From Halomonas ramblicola (lineage in GTDB: Bacteria > Pseudomonadota > Gammaproteobacteria > Pseudomonadales > Halomonadaceae): 64,000 nt of DNA. Shown in pieces: positions 34,610-43,353 of this stretch. The notes under the pieces are model-generated. The model was not told the DNA's origin. It made no database searches and was given only the letters and a program-made list of their open reading frames with translations. The translations under genes were made by a program, and so were the position numbers. Numbering within the stretch: the stretch's first letter is position 1; each line of letters starts with the position of its first letter. The stretch is from positions 54,306 to 118,305 of the forward strand of contig NZ_JAUFPL010000016.1 of assembly GCF_030409215.1 (NCBI RefSeq). The letters are read 5' to 3'.

Positions 34610-34643
34610 TCCTGATAGAGTAGGCATTTTTCGGGAGCGCCCC

Positions 34644-35624
34644 ATGCAGGAACACCCCTTCGCCACGCTGTCGCCGGCGCGGGTCGTGGCGGCGGTGGAG
34701 TCGCTGGGCTTCTGGTTGCCCGGCGAGCCTTTCGCGCTGAACAGCTACGAGAACCGCGTCTATCTGGTCCACGACGAGGAGCGTCGCCGCTGGGTGGTGA
34801 AGTTCTACCGCCCCGAGCGCTGGAGCGATGCGCGCATCCAGGAGGAGCACGACTTCCTGGCCGAGCTGGCGGACGCTGGCGTGGCGGTGGCCGCCCCCTG
34901 GCGCGACGCCGAGGGGCGGAGTCTGCACCTGGCCGAGGACTTCCGCTTCGCCCTCTTCCCCCAACTGCCGGGCCAGGCCCCGGAGCTGGAGGACCCCGCC
35001 CACCTGTTCGCCCTGGGCGAGCTGATCGGCGCCGTGCATGCGGTGGGCGAGCGCGGTGCCTTTCGGCATCGTGGTGCCCTGGACCTGGACGGCATGGTGG
35101 TCGAGGCCCGCGAGCGGGTGCTCGCCAGCCCCTGGCTGGATCGCCACCAGCGCCGGGCCTACGAGCGGGTCACCGCGGCCCTGCACCACAGCCTGGCGGG
35201 GCACGCCTGGTCACCGGAGCGGGCGATCCGGGTGCAAGGCGACTGCCATGTGGGCAACATCCTGGGACGCGACGAGGCCTTCGCCCTGGTGGACTTCGAC
35301 GACTGCCTGATGGCGCCGGCGGTACAGGACCTGTGGATGCTGATCACCGCCGAACACGACGAGGAGCGCCACATGCAGCTCTCCGAGGTGATCGAAGGCT
35401 ACGAGCAGCATCGCGACCTCGACCGCACCGAGCTGGCCCTGGCGGAGCCGCTGCGCACCCTGCGGCTGCTGCGCCACAGTGCCTGGCTGGTGGCCCGCTG
35501 GGAGGATCCGGCCTTCCCGGCGGCCTTTCCCTGGCTCGCCGATGCGGGCTACTGGGAGCAGCACATCCGCACCCTGGAGCGGCAGCGTCAGCTGCTGGAG
35601 GAAGGACCCCGCTGGTTGGCCTGA
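34644..35624 (+). CDS. srkA: Stress response kinase A (SrkA/YihE family)
   Basis: Serine/threonine protein kinase of the aminoglycoside-phosphotransferase fold, 326 residues. NSYENRVYLV (nucleotide loop), WVVKFYRPERW (Lys), catalytic VQGDCHVGNIL and metal LVDFDDCLMAPAVQDLW. In E. coli SrkA counters envelope and oxidative stress (MazEF-linked death). The start at 34644 has GGGAG eight bases upstream. Confidence 0.92.
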   Translation: MQEHPFATLSPARVVAAVESLGFWLPGEPFALNSYENRVYLVHDEERRRWVVKFYRPERWSDARIQEEHDFLAELADAGVAVAAPWRDAEGRSLHLAEDFRFALFPQLPGQAPELEDPAHLFALGELIGAVHAVGERGAFRHRGALDLDGMVVEARERVLASPWLDRHQRRAYERVTAALHHSLAGHAWSPERAIRVQGDCHVGNILGRDEAFALVDFDDCLMAPAVQDLWMLITAEHDEERHMQLSEVIEGYEQHRDLDRTELALAEPLRTLRLLRHSAWLVARWEDPAFPAAFPWLADAGYWEQHIRTLERQRQLLEEGPRWLA

Positions 35625-35662
35625 GGCGAGGCGGGCGCCCCGGTGGGGCGCCCGGGGCGGGC

Positions 35663-36205
35663 CTACTGGTCGGGGTCGGGCTGTTCGGCGGGAATCGGAT
35701 TGGCGACGCCCTCGCCCTCGGCCTGGCGGCGCTCGATGTTGATCTGCTCGGCGGGGTTCTCCTGCTCCTCGATGACCAGCTCGCTGGCCAGCTGCAGCAA
35801 GAAGCCCTGCTCCGGGGAGAGCTCGCAGCGCCCGCCGTCGCAGGCGGCGATACCGAAGGCGCCGTCGGCGTCATAGGCCGCGGCGGACATCTCGCCGCTG
35901 TAGATCTCGCTGTCGGCGCCCTGGGTGGCGACGCAGGTGACCGTCTTGGTGGTCAGGCGGATGCGTTCGCCGTCCAGGCGGGCGTCGCCGACCATCACGC
36001 AGTGGTCCGGCAACTGGTGGGTGCCGCTGCCCTCGGCCACCGGGCGCATCAGGATGTCGTCCTGGCGCGGGTTGTCGGCATCCAGGGCCAGGCGGTCGAT
36101 CACCTGGACCTCCAGGCGGGCGTCGGCGGGCAGTTCCAGGGTGGCGCCGAGGGCCAGGGAAGGGGCCAGCAGGGCGGCCAGCAGTAGGGGACGAGTCTTG
36201 GTCAT
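35663..36205 (-). CDS. Unknown exported protein
   Basis: 180-residue protein with a signal peptide (LLLAALLAPSLALGA, cleavage near residue 21), thus probably periplasmic. The mature part is acidic and contains four Cys (DHCVMVG, VTCVATQ, AACDGGRC). The segment LELPADARLEVQVIDRLALD after the signal is shared by a family of small uncharacterised proteobacterial proteins. No catalytic motif seen. The C-terminus is Glu/Pro-rich. Confidence 0.7.
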   Translation of the reverse strand: MTKTRPLLLAALLAPSLALGATLELPADARLEVQVIDRLALDADNPRQDDILMRPVAEGSGTHQLPDHCVMVGDARLDGERIRLTTKTVTCVATQGADSEIYSGEMSAAAYDADGAFGIAACDGGRCELSPEQGFLLQLASELVIEEQENPAEQINIERRQAEGEGVANPIPAEQPDPDQ

Positions 36206-36356
36206 GACGGGCTCTCGAGGGATGACGTGCTCAGCATGAGAGCCGGCATGATAGCACAGGCCGGGCGGCGACCCAGGCGGCAGTGCGGCAGCGTGTCGCG
36301 CCGGGCGACTGCGGCGGGGAAGGTCTTGCGCTAGAATGGGCGTTTACGCGAACCAA

Positions 36357-36394
36357 TCTTGTACAAGAATGTTGACTTGTCTATCTTTTGTACA
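36357..36394 (+). promoter_or_regulatory. folE promoter with paired TTGTACA sites
   Basis: TCTTGTACAAGA at 36357-36368 is a perfect 12-base palindrome. A second TTGTACA occurs at 36388-36394. They bracket a TTGACT hexamer (36372-36377), the likely -35; the -10 would be near 36395-36401 (TGAATAG, weak). Two copies at a promoter suggest an unidentified regulator. Confidence 0.5.
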
Positions 36395-36424
36395 TGAATA
36401 GAGACCACCGGACAGGGCCCGACG

Positions 36425-36982
36425 ATGACAGAAGAACTCGCCAACCACTACCGGCAGATCATCCTTGGCCTGGGCGAGGATCCCGAGCGGGAGGGCCTGC
36501 GTGACACCCCCAAGCGCGCCGCCAAGGCGATGCAATTCCTCAATCGCGGCTACCTGCAGAGCCTCGAGGAGATCGTCAACGGCGCCGTCTTCGAGTCCGA
36601 GACCGACGAGATGGTGCTGGTGAAGAACATCGAGCTCTATTCGATGTGCGAGCACCACCTGCTGCCCTTCATCGGCAAGTGCCATATCGCCTACCTGCCC
36701 AACGGCAGGGTGCTGGGGCTCTCCAAGTTCGCCCGCGTCGTCGACATGTACGCCCGGCGCATGCAGATCCAGGAGAACCTGACCCGCCAGATCGCCGAGG
36801 CGATCCAGGAGGTCACCAATGCCCGCGGCGTAGCGGTGGTCATCGAGGCCCAGCACCTGTGCATGATGATGCGTGGCGTCGAGAAGCAGAACTCGAGCAT
36901 GACCTCCTCGGTGATGCTCGGCGCCTTCCGCCAGAACCAGTCGACCCGCCAGGAGTTCCTGACCCTGATCAACGGGCGCTGA
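36425..36982 (+). CDS. folE: GTP cyclohydrolase I FolE
   Basis: Type IA enzyme of 185 residues making dihydroneopterin triphosphate from GTP. Zinc ligands are in [10 protein letters not shown] (Cys and His) and in [25 protein letters not shown] and [11 protein letters not shown] are family blocks. Short (about 180-residue) form, common as the second folE in pseudomonads. Followed by folX after 24 bases, suggesting use in monapterin rather than folate synthesis. Confidence 0.95.
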   Translation: MTEELANHYRQIILGLGEDPEREGLRDTPKRAAKAMQFLNRGYLQSLEEIVNGAVFESETDEMVLVKNIELYSMCEHHLLPFIGKCHIAYLPNGRVLGLSKFARVVDMYARRMQIQENLTRQIAEAIQEVTNARGVAVVIEAQHLCMMMRGVEKQNSSMTSSVMLGAFRQNQSTRQEFLTLINGR

Positions 36983-37006
36983 GGCCAGCCAACCAGGAGA
37001 TCGGCC

Positions 37007-37408
37007 ATGCCGCTGCACGCCATCGACGACCAGCATTTCGACCACGACCTGGCGACCATCCGCATCAAGAACCTCCGCCTGCGCACCCATATCGGCATCA
37101 AGGCGGAGGAGATCAACAATCGCCAGGACGTGGTGGTCAACGCGGTGATCCGTTACCGGGCCGACAAGGCGGTGGCCTTCAACCACATCGAGCAGGCGCT
37201 CGACTACCGCACCATCACCAAGGAGGTGATCGCCCATGTGGAGGAGAACCGCTTCCTGCTGCTCGAGCGCATGACCCGCGAGGTGCTCGACCTGATCATG
37301 GCGCATCCCGAGGTGCTGACCGCCCAGGTGGAGATCGACAAGCCCCACGCCCTGCGCTTCGCCGACTCCGTCTCCATCACCCTCTCCGAATCCCGCCAGC
37401 CGCGTTGA
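37007..37408 (+). CDS. folX: Dihydroneopterin triphosphate 2'-epimerase FolX
   Basis: 133-residue member of the FolB/FolX fold. [20 protein letters not shown] followed by NRQDVVVN and [14 protein letters not shown] match FolX more closely than FolB. It epimerises dihydroneopterin triphosphate towards tetrahydromonapterin, the cofactor of phenylalanine hydroxylase in related bacteria. AGGAGAT precedes the start; operon with folE. Confidence 0.9.
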   Translation: MPLHAIDDQHFDHDLATIRIKNLRLRTHIGIKAEEINNRQDVVVNAVIRYRADKAVAFNHIEQALDYRTITKEVIAHVEENRFLLLERMTREVLDLIMAHPEVLTAQVEIDKPHALRFADSVSITLSESRQPR

Positions 37409-37513
37409 GGTCGGTGCGTAAAAGGTGGGTCCCGGCGCTTGGAGTGCCGGGGCCTTTACGCTTAGCATGAGGGATAAACCGACCATATGCCGCGTCCGCG
37501 GCAGGAGACCGAA

Positions 37514-38971
37514 ATGGAATCCCTCAAGGAAACGCAGCTCTACTGTCCCTTCGCCTACATCGACGGCAGTTGGGTGGCCGCCGACAGCGGCGAACAGATC
37601 GAGGTGGTCAACCCGGCCACCGGCGAGGTGATGGGCAACGTGCCGCGCCTGGGGCGTGCCGAGACCGAGCGCGCCATCGAGGCCGCCGACGCCGCCCTGC
37701 CGGCCTGGAAGGCGCTCACCGCCCAGGAGCGCGCCGATGTCCTGATGAAGTGGCACGACCTGATGCTCGAGCACCAGGACGATCTGGCCATGATCATGAC
37801 CCACGAACAGGGCAAGCCGCTCAAGGAGGCCGCCGGCGAGATCGCCTATGCGGCGAGCTTCCTGCGCTGGTTCGCCGAGGAGGCGCGGCGCGTCTACGGC
37901 GAGACCGTCCCCGCCGCCAAGCCCAACCAGCGCATCATGGTGACCAAGCAGCCGGTGGGCGTGGTGGGGGCCATCACCCCCTGGAACTTCCCCGCCGCCA
38001 TGATCACCCGCAAGGCCGGCGCCGCCCTGGCCACCGGCTGCACCGTGGTGGCCAAGCCGGCCAGCCAGACGCCGTTCTCCGCCACCGCCCTGGCATTGCT
38101 GGCCGAGCGCGCCGGCGTGCCGCGCGGGGTGTTCAACGTGGTGCCGGGGCGCGCCAGCGAGATCGCCGCCGCCATGACCGAGTCGTCGCTGGTGCGCAAG
38201 ATCACCTTCACCGGCTCCACCGAGGTGGGCCGCGAGCTGATGGCCAACGCCTCTCGCCATATCCAGAAGATCTCCCTGGAACTGGGCGGCAACGCCCCCT
38301 TCATCGTCTTCGAGGACGCCGACCTGGACGCCGCGGTGGAGGGCGCCATGGCCGCCAAGTTCCGCAACGCCGGCCAGACCTGCGTCTGCACCAACCGCTT
38401 CCTGGTGCAGTCCAGCGTGGTCAACGCCTTCTGCGAGAAGCTCGCCGTGGCCATGAACAGCGAGCTCAAGGTGGGCGACGGCACCCAGCCGAACATCAAC
38501 ATCGGGCCGTTGATCGACGACCGGGCGGTGTCCAAGGTCAGCGAACACGTGCACGATGCCGTCGACAAGGGCGCCGAGCTGCTGCTGGGCGGCCACCCGC
38601 ATCCCTTGGGCGGCAACTTCTTCACCCCCACCCTGATCAGCTTCGCCACCGCCGACATGAAGGTGGCCCACGAGGAGACCTTCGGTCCCCTGGCGGCGGT
38701 ATTCCCCTTCGAGGACGAGGAGGATGCGGTACGCCTGGCCAACGACACCCAGTACGGCCTGGCCGCCTACTTCTATTCCCGCGACCTGGGCCGCGTGTGG
38801 CGCGTCGCCGATGCCCTGGAGTACGGCATGGTGGGCATCAACACCGGCCTGATCTCCAACGCCGCGGCACCCTTCGGCGGGGTCAAGGAGTCCGGCCTGG
38901 GCCGCGAGGGTGGCCATCAGGGACTGGAGGAGTTCCTCGAGACCAAGTACCTGTGCATCGACCTCGGGTAA
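37514..38971 (+). CDS. gabD: Succinate-semialdehyde dehydrogenase GabD
   Basis: NAD(P)-dependent aldehyde dehydrogenase of 485 residues. ITPWNFPAAMITRKAGAALA, FTGSTEVGRELM, catalytic Glu in LELGGNAPFI and Cys in NAGQTCVCTNR (CVC doublet typical of GabD), C-terminal GGVKESGLGREGG. Oxidises succinate semialdehyde to succinate in GABA breakdown. Start at 37514 with AGGAG six bases upstream. No gabT is adjacent. Confidence 0.92.
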   Translation: MESLKETQLYCPFAYIDGSWVAADSGEQIEVVNPATGEVMGNVPRLGRAETERAIEAADAALPAWKALTAQERADVLMKWHDLMLEHQDDLAMIMTHEQGKPLKEAAGEIAYAASFLRWFAEEARRVYGETVPAAKPNQRIMVTKQPVGVVGAITPWNFPAAMITRKAGAALATGCTVVAKPASQTPFSATALALLAERAGVPRGVFNVVPGRASEIAAAMTESSLVRKITFTGSTEVGRELMANASRHIQKISLELGGNAPFIVFEDADLDAAVEGAMAAKFRNAGQTCVCTNRFLVQSSVVNAFCEKLAVAMNSELKVGDGTQPNINIGPLIDDRAVSKVSEHVHDAVDKGAELLLGGHPHPLGGNFFTPTLISFATADMKVAHEETFGPLAAVFPFEDEEDAVRLANDTQYGLAAYFYSRDLGRVWRVADALEYGMVGINTGLISNAAAPFGGVKESGLGREGGHQGLEEFLETKYLCIDLG

Positions 38972-38994
38972 CCAACACGCCGGTCGTGATGAGA

Positions 38995-39043
38995 TAGGAG
39001 GGCAGCTCCGCTGCGCGACCGGCGCCGTCAGGCGCCTGGCGGT
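38995..39043 (+). repeat. 53-bp interspersed palindromic repeat, copy B
   Basis: Opens TAGGAGGGCAGCTCCGCTGC, continues GCGACCG, and ends CCTGGCGG. The first 27 bases are identical to the reverse complement of copy A. It lies in the opposite orientation to copy C 18 bases away, so B and C form an inverted pair. Confidence 0.8.
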
Positions 39044-39061
39044 GTTGTCGACGTGTCATTG

Positions 39062-39115
39062 GTTGCCGCCGGGAGGCCTGCGGCCTCCAATCGCCCAACA
39101 GAGTTGGCCTCCTAC
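39062..39115 (-). repeat. 53-bp interspersed palindromic repeat, copy C
   Basis: Begins GTTGCCGCCGGGAGGCCTGC and ends GAGTTGGCCTCCTAC, colinear with copy A. The internal GGAGGCCTGCGGCCTCC can fold into a hairpin. Paired head-to-head with copy B in the gabD-purH convergent spacer. Confidence 0.8.
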
Positions 39116-39150
39116 AGTGTGAAATCAAGCCGATTGGCGATGAGCCACAA

Positions 39151-39185
39151 AAACACCCCTGCCGGGGCTACCGGCAGGGGTGTTT
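39151..39185 (-). terminator. Bidirectional terminator between gabD and purH
   Basis: Perfect 15-base stem AAACACCCCTGCCGG / CCGGCAGGGGTGTTT with a 5-base loop. On the minus strand it is followed by TTTTTG, making it a strong purH terminator; on the plus strand it can also end gabD transcription. Confidence 0.92.
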
Positions 39186-39210
39186 CCTCTACTGACTGAG
39201 CTCAGGCTGC

Positions 39211-39238
39211 CTTCCAGCTTCCAGCTTCCAGCTTCCAG
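39211..39238. repeat. Tandem heptamer (CTTCCAG)x4
   Basis: Four exact copies of CTTCCAG immediately downstream of the purH stop and next to the terminator. Non-coding low-complexity tract; copy number is likely to vary between strains. Confidence 0.85.
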
Positions 39239-39251
39239 CTCGCCGTCGGCG

Positions 39252-40832
39252 TCAGTGCCTGAAGTGCCGCATGCCGGTGAAGACCATGGCGATGCCGGCC
39301 TCGTTGGCGGCGTCGATCACCTCCTGGTCGCGCATGGAGCCGCCGGGCTGGATCACCGCGGTGATGCCGGCCGCCGCCGCGGCGTCGATGCCGTCGCGGA
39401 AGGGGAAGAAGGCATCGCTGGCCATCACCGAGCCGGGCACCGAGAGGCCTTCGTCGGCGGCCTTGATGCCGGCGATCTTGGCCGAGTAGACGCGGCTCAT
39501 CTGGCCGGCGCCCACGCCGATGGTCTGACCGTCCTTGGCATAGACGATGGCGTTGGACTTGACGTACTTGGCGACCTTCCAGGCGAAGGCCAGGTCGCGC
39601 AGCTCCTGCTCGCTGGGCACTCGCTCGCTGACCACGGTGAGCTCGTCGCGGCCGACCATGCCCAGGTCGCGGTCCTGGACCAGCAGGCCGCCGGTGACGC
39701 GCTTGACGTCGTGGGCAGGTTCCCGGCTGCCGGGCCAGTGCTCGCCCACGTCGAGCAGGCGCACGTTCTGCTTCTCGGCGACGATCTCGGCGGCTGCCTT
39801 CTCGACCCCGGGGGCGATGATCACCTCGACGAACTGGCGGTCGATGATGGCGCGGGCGGTCTCGGCGTCCAGCGGCACGTTGAAGGCGATGATGCCGCCG
39901 AAGGCGCTGGTGGGATCGGTGGCGAAGGCCTTGTCGTAGGCCTCCCTCGGGCTGCCGCCCACCGCCACGCCGCAGGGGTTGGCGTGCTTGACGATCACGC
40001 AGGCGGTCTCGGTGAAGGCCTTGACGCACTCGAAGGCGGCGTCGGTGTCGGCCACGTTGTTGAACGACAGCGCCTTGCCCTGCCGTTGGGTGGCGGTGGC
40101 CACGCCGGCCTCGCTGGCGTCGGCCTCGACGTAGAAGGCGGCGCCCTGGTGCGGGTTCTCGCCGTAGCGCATGGCCTGCTTCTTGACGAACTGCTGGTTG
40201 TAGGTGCGCGGGAAGCCGTTCTCGCCGCCGGGCACCCGCTGGCCCAGGTAGTCGGCGATGGCGGCATCATAGCCGGCGGTGTGTTCGAAGGCCTTGACCG
40301 CCAGGTCGAAGCGGGTGGCCTCGGACACCGCACCGTCCTGGGCGGCGATCTCGCCCAGCACCCGGGCGTAGTCGCCGGCGTCCACCACGATGGTGGTGTA
40401 GGCATGGTTCTTGGCGCAGGCGCGCACCATGGTGGGGCCGCCAATGTCGATGTTCTCGATGGCGTCCTCGAGGGTGCAGTCCGGCCTGGCCACGGTCTGG
40501 GCGAAGGGGTAGAGGTTGACCACCACCATGTCGATGGGCGCGATGTCGTGTTCGGCCATCACCGCCTCGTCCTGGCCGCGGCGCCCCAGGATGCCGCCGT
40601 GGATCCTGGGATGCAGGGTCTTGACCCGGCCGTCCATGATCTCGGGGAAGCCGGTGTGCTCGGAGACCTCGGTGACGGCGATGCCGTTCTCCTGCAGCAG
40701 GCGGAAGGTGCCGCCGGTGGAGAGCAGCTCGACGCCGCGCTCGGCCAAGCCGCGGGCGAAGTCGACGATGCCGGTCTTGTCGGAGACGCTGATCAGGGCG
40801 CGGCGAACCGGGGTGGGGGAGGCTTGGGCCAT
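39252..40832 (-). CDS. purH: Bifunctional AICAR transformylase/IMP cyclohydrolase PurH
   Basis: 526-residue enzyme of the last two purine synthesis steps. N-terminal IMP cyclohydrolase: [38 protein letters not shown]-terminal transformylase: [45 protein letters not shown]. The start at 40832 is preferred over the in-frame 40886 because it matches the usual PurH N-terminus. It follows dusB-fis on the same strand. Confidence 0.97.
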   Translation of the reverse strand: MAQASPTPVRRALISVSDKTGIVDFARGLAERGVELLSTGGTFRLLQENGIAVTEVSEHTGFPEIMDGRVKTLHPRIHGGILGRRGQDEAVMAEHDIAPIDMVVVNLYPFAQTVARPDCTLEDAIENIDIGGPTMVRACAKNHAYTTIVVDAGDYARVLGEIAAQDGAVSEATRFDLAVKAFEHTAGYDAAIADYLGQRVPGGENGFPRTYNQQFVKKQAMRYGENPHQGAAFYVEADASEAGVATATQRQGKALSFNNVADTDAAFECVKAFTETACVIVKHANPCGVAVGGSPREAYDKAFATDPTSAFGGIIAFNVPLDAETARAIIDRQFVEVIIAPGVEKAAAEIVAEKQNVRLLDVGEHWPGSREPAHDVKRVTGGLLVQDRDLGMVGRDELTVVSERVPSEQELRDLAFAWKVAKYVKSNAIVYAKDGQTIGVGAGQMSRVYSAKIAGIKAADEGLSVPGSVMASDAFFPFRDGIDAAAAAGITAVIQPGGSMRDQEVIDAANEAGIAMVFTGMRHFRH

Positions 40833-40868
40833 GGGGTCACTCTCTTGACGTCTGGGGCGATGGAAAAG

Positions 40869-40910
40869 CGGCGTGCCCGGGGACACGCCGAAGGGAGCCT
40901 CGGCTCCCTT
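40869..40910 (-). terminator. Two hairpins between fis and purH
   Basis: AAGGGAGCC/GGCTCCCTT (40891-40910) is nearest fis; CGGCGTG/CACGCCG (40869-40890) follows, then CTTTTCC on the minus strand. The second resembles an intrinsic terminator or attenuator between fis and purH. Confidence 0.6.
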
Positions 40911-40912
40911 GG

Positions 40913-41239
40913 TCAGATCAGGTCGTACTGCTTGAGCTTCTTGCGCAGGGTGCCGCGGTTGAGGCCGAGCATCTCGGCGGCGCGGGTCTGGTTGCCCTGG
41001 GTGTGGTCGAGCACGGCGGCGAGCAGCGGGGCCTCCACCTCGGCCATCACCATGGCGTGGAGCCCGGTGACCTCGCCGCCGTCCAGGTGGGCGAAGTAGC
41101 GTCGCATGGCGAGGTCCACGGCCTCACGCAGTGGCTGCTGCCCGATGGGTTCGGCCGACTGGCCTTCACCGGCCAGCCCGGACGATTCGTGATGACGTCC
41201 CGATAGGTCGGGGTTCGGGGGGAAGGCTTGGCTGGTCAT
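40913..41239 (-). CDS. fis: DNA-binding protein Fis
   Basis: Nucleoid protein of 108 residues. The C-terminal HTH reads [20 protein letters not shown] with [16 protein letters not shown], essentially the canonical Fis sequence. An N-terminal extension of about 30 residues carries [14 protein letters not shown] and is weakly conserved in the family. Its ATG overlaps the dusB stop (ATGA), the standard dusB-fis arrangement. Confidence 0.96.
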   Translation of the reverse strand: MTSQAFPPNPDLSGRHHESSGLAGEGQSAEPIGQQPLREAVDLAMRRYFAHLDGGEVTGLHAMVMAEVEAPLLAAVLDHTQGNQTRAAEMLGLNRGTLRKKLKQYDLI

Positions 41240-42264
41240 GCGGCTCGGGTTCCTTTCGAGAACGGCTGCTCGAGAAAGAGGTCATCGATGAAGCGCTGCT
41301 GGGCGTCGGGGCACTCCAGGCCATTGAAGGCGGCCCGCAGTTCGCGCTGGCGGGTCGCCGCCAGGCGTGGGTCGCCGGCCAGGTACCAGCCGAGATGCTT
41401 GCGCGCGATGCGCACGCCCATGTAGTCGCCGTAGAAGTCGTGGAGCGCCGCCAGGTGGTCGCGCAGGACCCCGGCGCGCTCGGCGTCGCTCGGGGGCATC
41501 AGCGGCTCCCCGTGACGCAGGTAGTGGTCGATCTCGCGGAAGATCCAGGGGTTGCCCTGGGCGCCGCGGCCGACCATCACCGCATCCGCTCCAGTATAGT
41601 CGAGGACGGCGGCGGCCTTCCCGGGAGAATCGATATCGCCGTTGGCGAAGACCGGGAGGGAGACCGCGGCCTTGATGGCGGCGATGGTGTCGTACTCGGC
41701 CTCGCCGCCGTAGCGCTGCTGGCGGTGGCGGCCGTGTACGGCCAGCGCCTGGATGCCGGCGGCCTCGGCCAGGCGCGCCACGCGCACGCCGTTGTTGCTG
41801 TCGGCGCACCAGCCGGTGCGGATCTTCAGGGTCACCGGGACATCCACGGCGGCGACCACCGCCTCGAGGATTTCGGCCACCAGGGCCTCGTCGCGCAGCA
41901 GCGCCGAGCCGGCGGCCTTGTTGCAGACCTTCTTGGCCGGGCAGCCCATGTTGATGTCGATGATCTGGGCGCCCTGGTCGACGTTGAGGCGCGCCGCCTC
42001 GGCGAGCATCATGGCGTCGCCGCCGGCGATCTGCACGCTGCGCGGCCCGGGTTCGCCGCGGTGATCCATGCGCAGCCGCGACTTGCGGGTGTGCCACAGC
42101 GCCGGGTCCGAGGTCACCATCTCGCCCACCACCAGGCCGGCGCCCAGCCGCCGGCAGAGCCGGCGGAAGGGACGATCGGTCACGCCGGCCATCGGTGCCA
42201 GGATCACCCGGTTGGGCAGGGCATAGGGACCGATGCGGGGCAGGGAGGGCGAGCTCTCGGACAT
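41236..42264 (-). CDS. dusB: tRNA-dihydrouridine synthase B
   Basis: FMN enzyme of 342 residues that reduces uridine in the tRNA D-loop. APMAGVTDRPFR, INMGCPAKKVCNKAAGSALL with the catalytic Cys, VTLKIRTGW, HGRHRQQRYGG, FANGDIDS. Start at 42264; an ATG at 42294 is also in frame. Operon with fis. Confidence 0.95.
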   Translation of the reverse strand: MSESSPSLPRIGPYALPNRVILAPMAGVTDRPFRRLCRRLGAGLVVGEMVTSDPALWHTRKSRLRMDHRGEPGPRSVQIAGGDAMMLAEAARLNVDQGAQIIDINMGCPAKKVCNKAAGSALLRDEALVAEILEAVVAAVDVPVTLKIRTGWCADSNNGVRVARLAEAAGIQALAVHGRHRQQRYGGEAEYDTIAAIKAAVSLPVFANGDIDSPGKAAAVLDYTGADAVMVGRGAQGNPWIFREIDHYLRHGEPLMPPSDAERAGVLRDHLAALHDFYGDYMGVRIARKHLGWYLAGDPRLAATRQRELRAAFNGLECPDAQQRFIDDLFLEQPFSKGTRAA

Positions 42265-42336
42265 GGCGTTGGCTGGTGTCGGAAAGGGGGGCATATCATA
42301 CGCCCCCGGGTGGTCAGGGTGAAGTGGCGGCGGGGT

Positions 42337-43251
42337 TCAGCCCGGCCGACGGCCGGTGAGGCGCGCCCAGCCCTCGCTGGTCACCGGCTCGTCCATGATC
42401 AGGCCCTGGTCGCGGTAGGCCGCCAGCACCTCCTCGGCCTGGTTCGCCAGTACGCCGGAGAGCGCCAGGCGCCCGCCCGGGGCGACGTGGCCGGCGATCA
42501 TCGTGGCGAGCTCGACCAGCGGCCCGGCGAGGATGTTGGCCACCACGATGGGGAAGGCCTCGGCGTCGTCGAGTCGCTCGGGATAGCAGAGCCGCAGGCG
42601 GGCCTCCTCGATGCCGTTGCGCTCGGCGTTGTCGCGGCTGGCGGTCAGCGCCTGGGGGTCGATATCGGTGCCCACGGCCCGGCTGGCCCCCAGCTTGAGC
42701 GCGGCGATGGCCAGGATGCCGGAGCCGGTGCCGACGTCGAGCACCGCCTGGCCGTCCAGGGCCTCGGTCACCGCCAGGCCGTCCAGCCAGGCCAGGCAGA
42801 GCGCCGTGGTGGCGTGGGAGCCGGTGCCGAAGGCGAGCCCCGGGTCCAGGTGCAGGTTCACCGCGTTCGGCTGGGGGGGCTGGTGCCAGCTGGGCACGAT
42901 CCACAGCCGTTCGCCCATCTGCAGCGGCTGGAAGTCGTCCATCCACTCGCGCTCCCAGTCGCGGTCGGCGAGCAGTTCCACCTCGATCTCCGGGCAGGGC
43001 TCCTCGGGCTGCTCGGCGGCCCAGGCCTGGCGCACCCGCTCGAGCATGGCGTTGACGCCCTCGAGATCATCGTAGAGGCCGGTGAGCACCGTCTCCTGCC
43101 ACAGCGGGGCAGTGCCGCGTTCCGGCTCGAACACCGGGTCGTCGTGGGCGTCCTGCAGGGTGATGGCGGTGGCGCCCTCGGCGAGCAGCAGCTCCTCCAG
43201 GGGCTCGGCCTGTTCGGGGGCGATATGGGCCTTGAGTTGCAGCCAGGGCAT
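42337..43251 (-). CDS. prmA: Ribosomal protein L11 methyltransferase PrmA
   Basis: SAM methyltransferase of 304 residues. N-terminal substrate domain starting MPWLQLKA, linker with LDPGLAFGTGSHATTALCL, motif I VLDVGTGSGILAIAALKLGA, and NILAGPLVEL. It trimethylates L11. Located between accC and dusB, as in pseudomonads. Confidence 0.95.
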   Translation of the reverse strand: MPWLQLKAHIAPEQAEPLEELLLAEGATAITLQDAHDDPVFEPERGTAPLWQETVLTGLYDDLEGVNAMLERVRQAWAAEQPEEPCPEIEVELLADRDWEREWMDDFQPLQMGERLWIVPSWHQPPQPNAVNLHLDPGLAFGTGSHATTALCLAWLDGLAVTEALDGQAVLDVGTGSGILAIAALKLGASRAVGTDIDPQALTASRDNAERNGIEEARLRLCYPERLDDAEAFPIVVANILAGPLVELATMIAGHVAPGGRLALSGVLANQAEEVLAAYRDQGLIMDEPVTSEGWARLTGRRPG

Positions 43252-43353
43252 AGGGGCGTTCCGTGGTCGATCGGGGAGGTGGTGGGCCGGATCAGCCCCG
43301 AGCATACCGGTGCCCGGGGCTGAAACATGCCTCTCGCCCGGAGGTGGGGCAGC

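Noticed and set aside
36344..38917. 857-codon minus-strand frame opposite folE-folX-gabD
   Set aside because: Low-complexity Gly/His/Leu-rich shadow of three well-supported genes, caused by high third-position GC.
39211..39238. Possible CRISPR-like array from the regular repeats
   Set aside because: Direct 7-mers without spacers, and no cas genes in the window.
41131..43323. 730-codon plus-strand frame opposite dusB and prmA
   Set aside because: Repetitive Val/Gly/His composition and complete overlap with conserved genes on the other strand.
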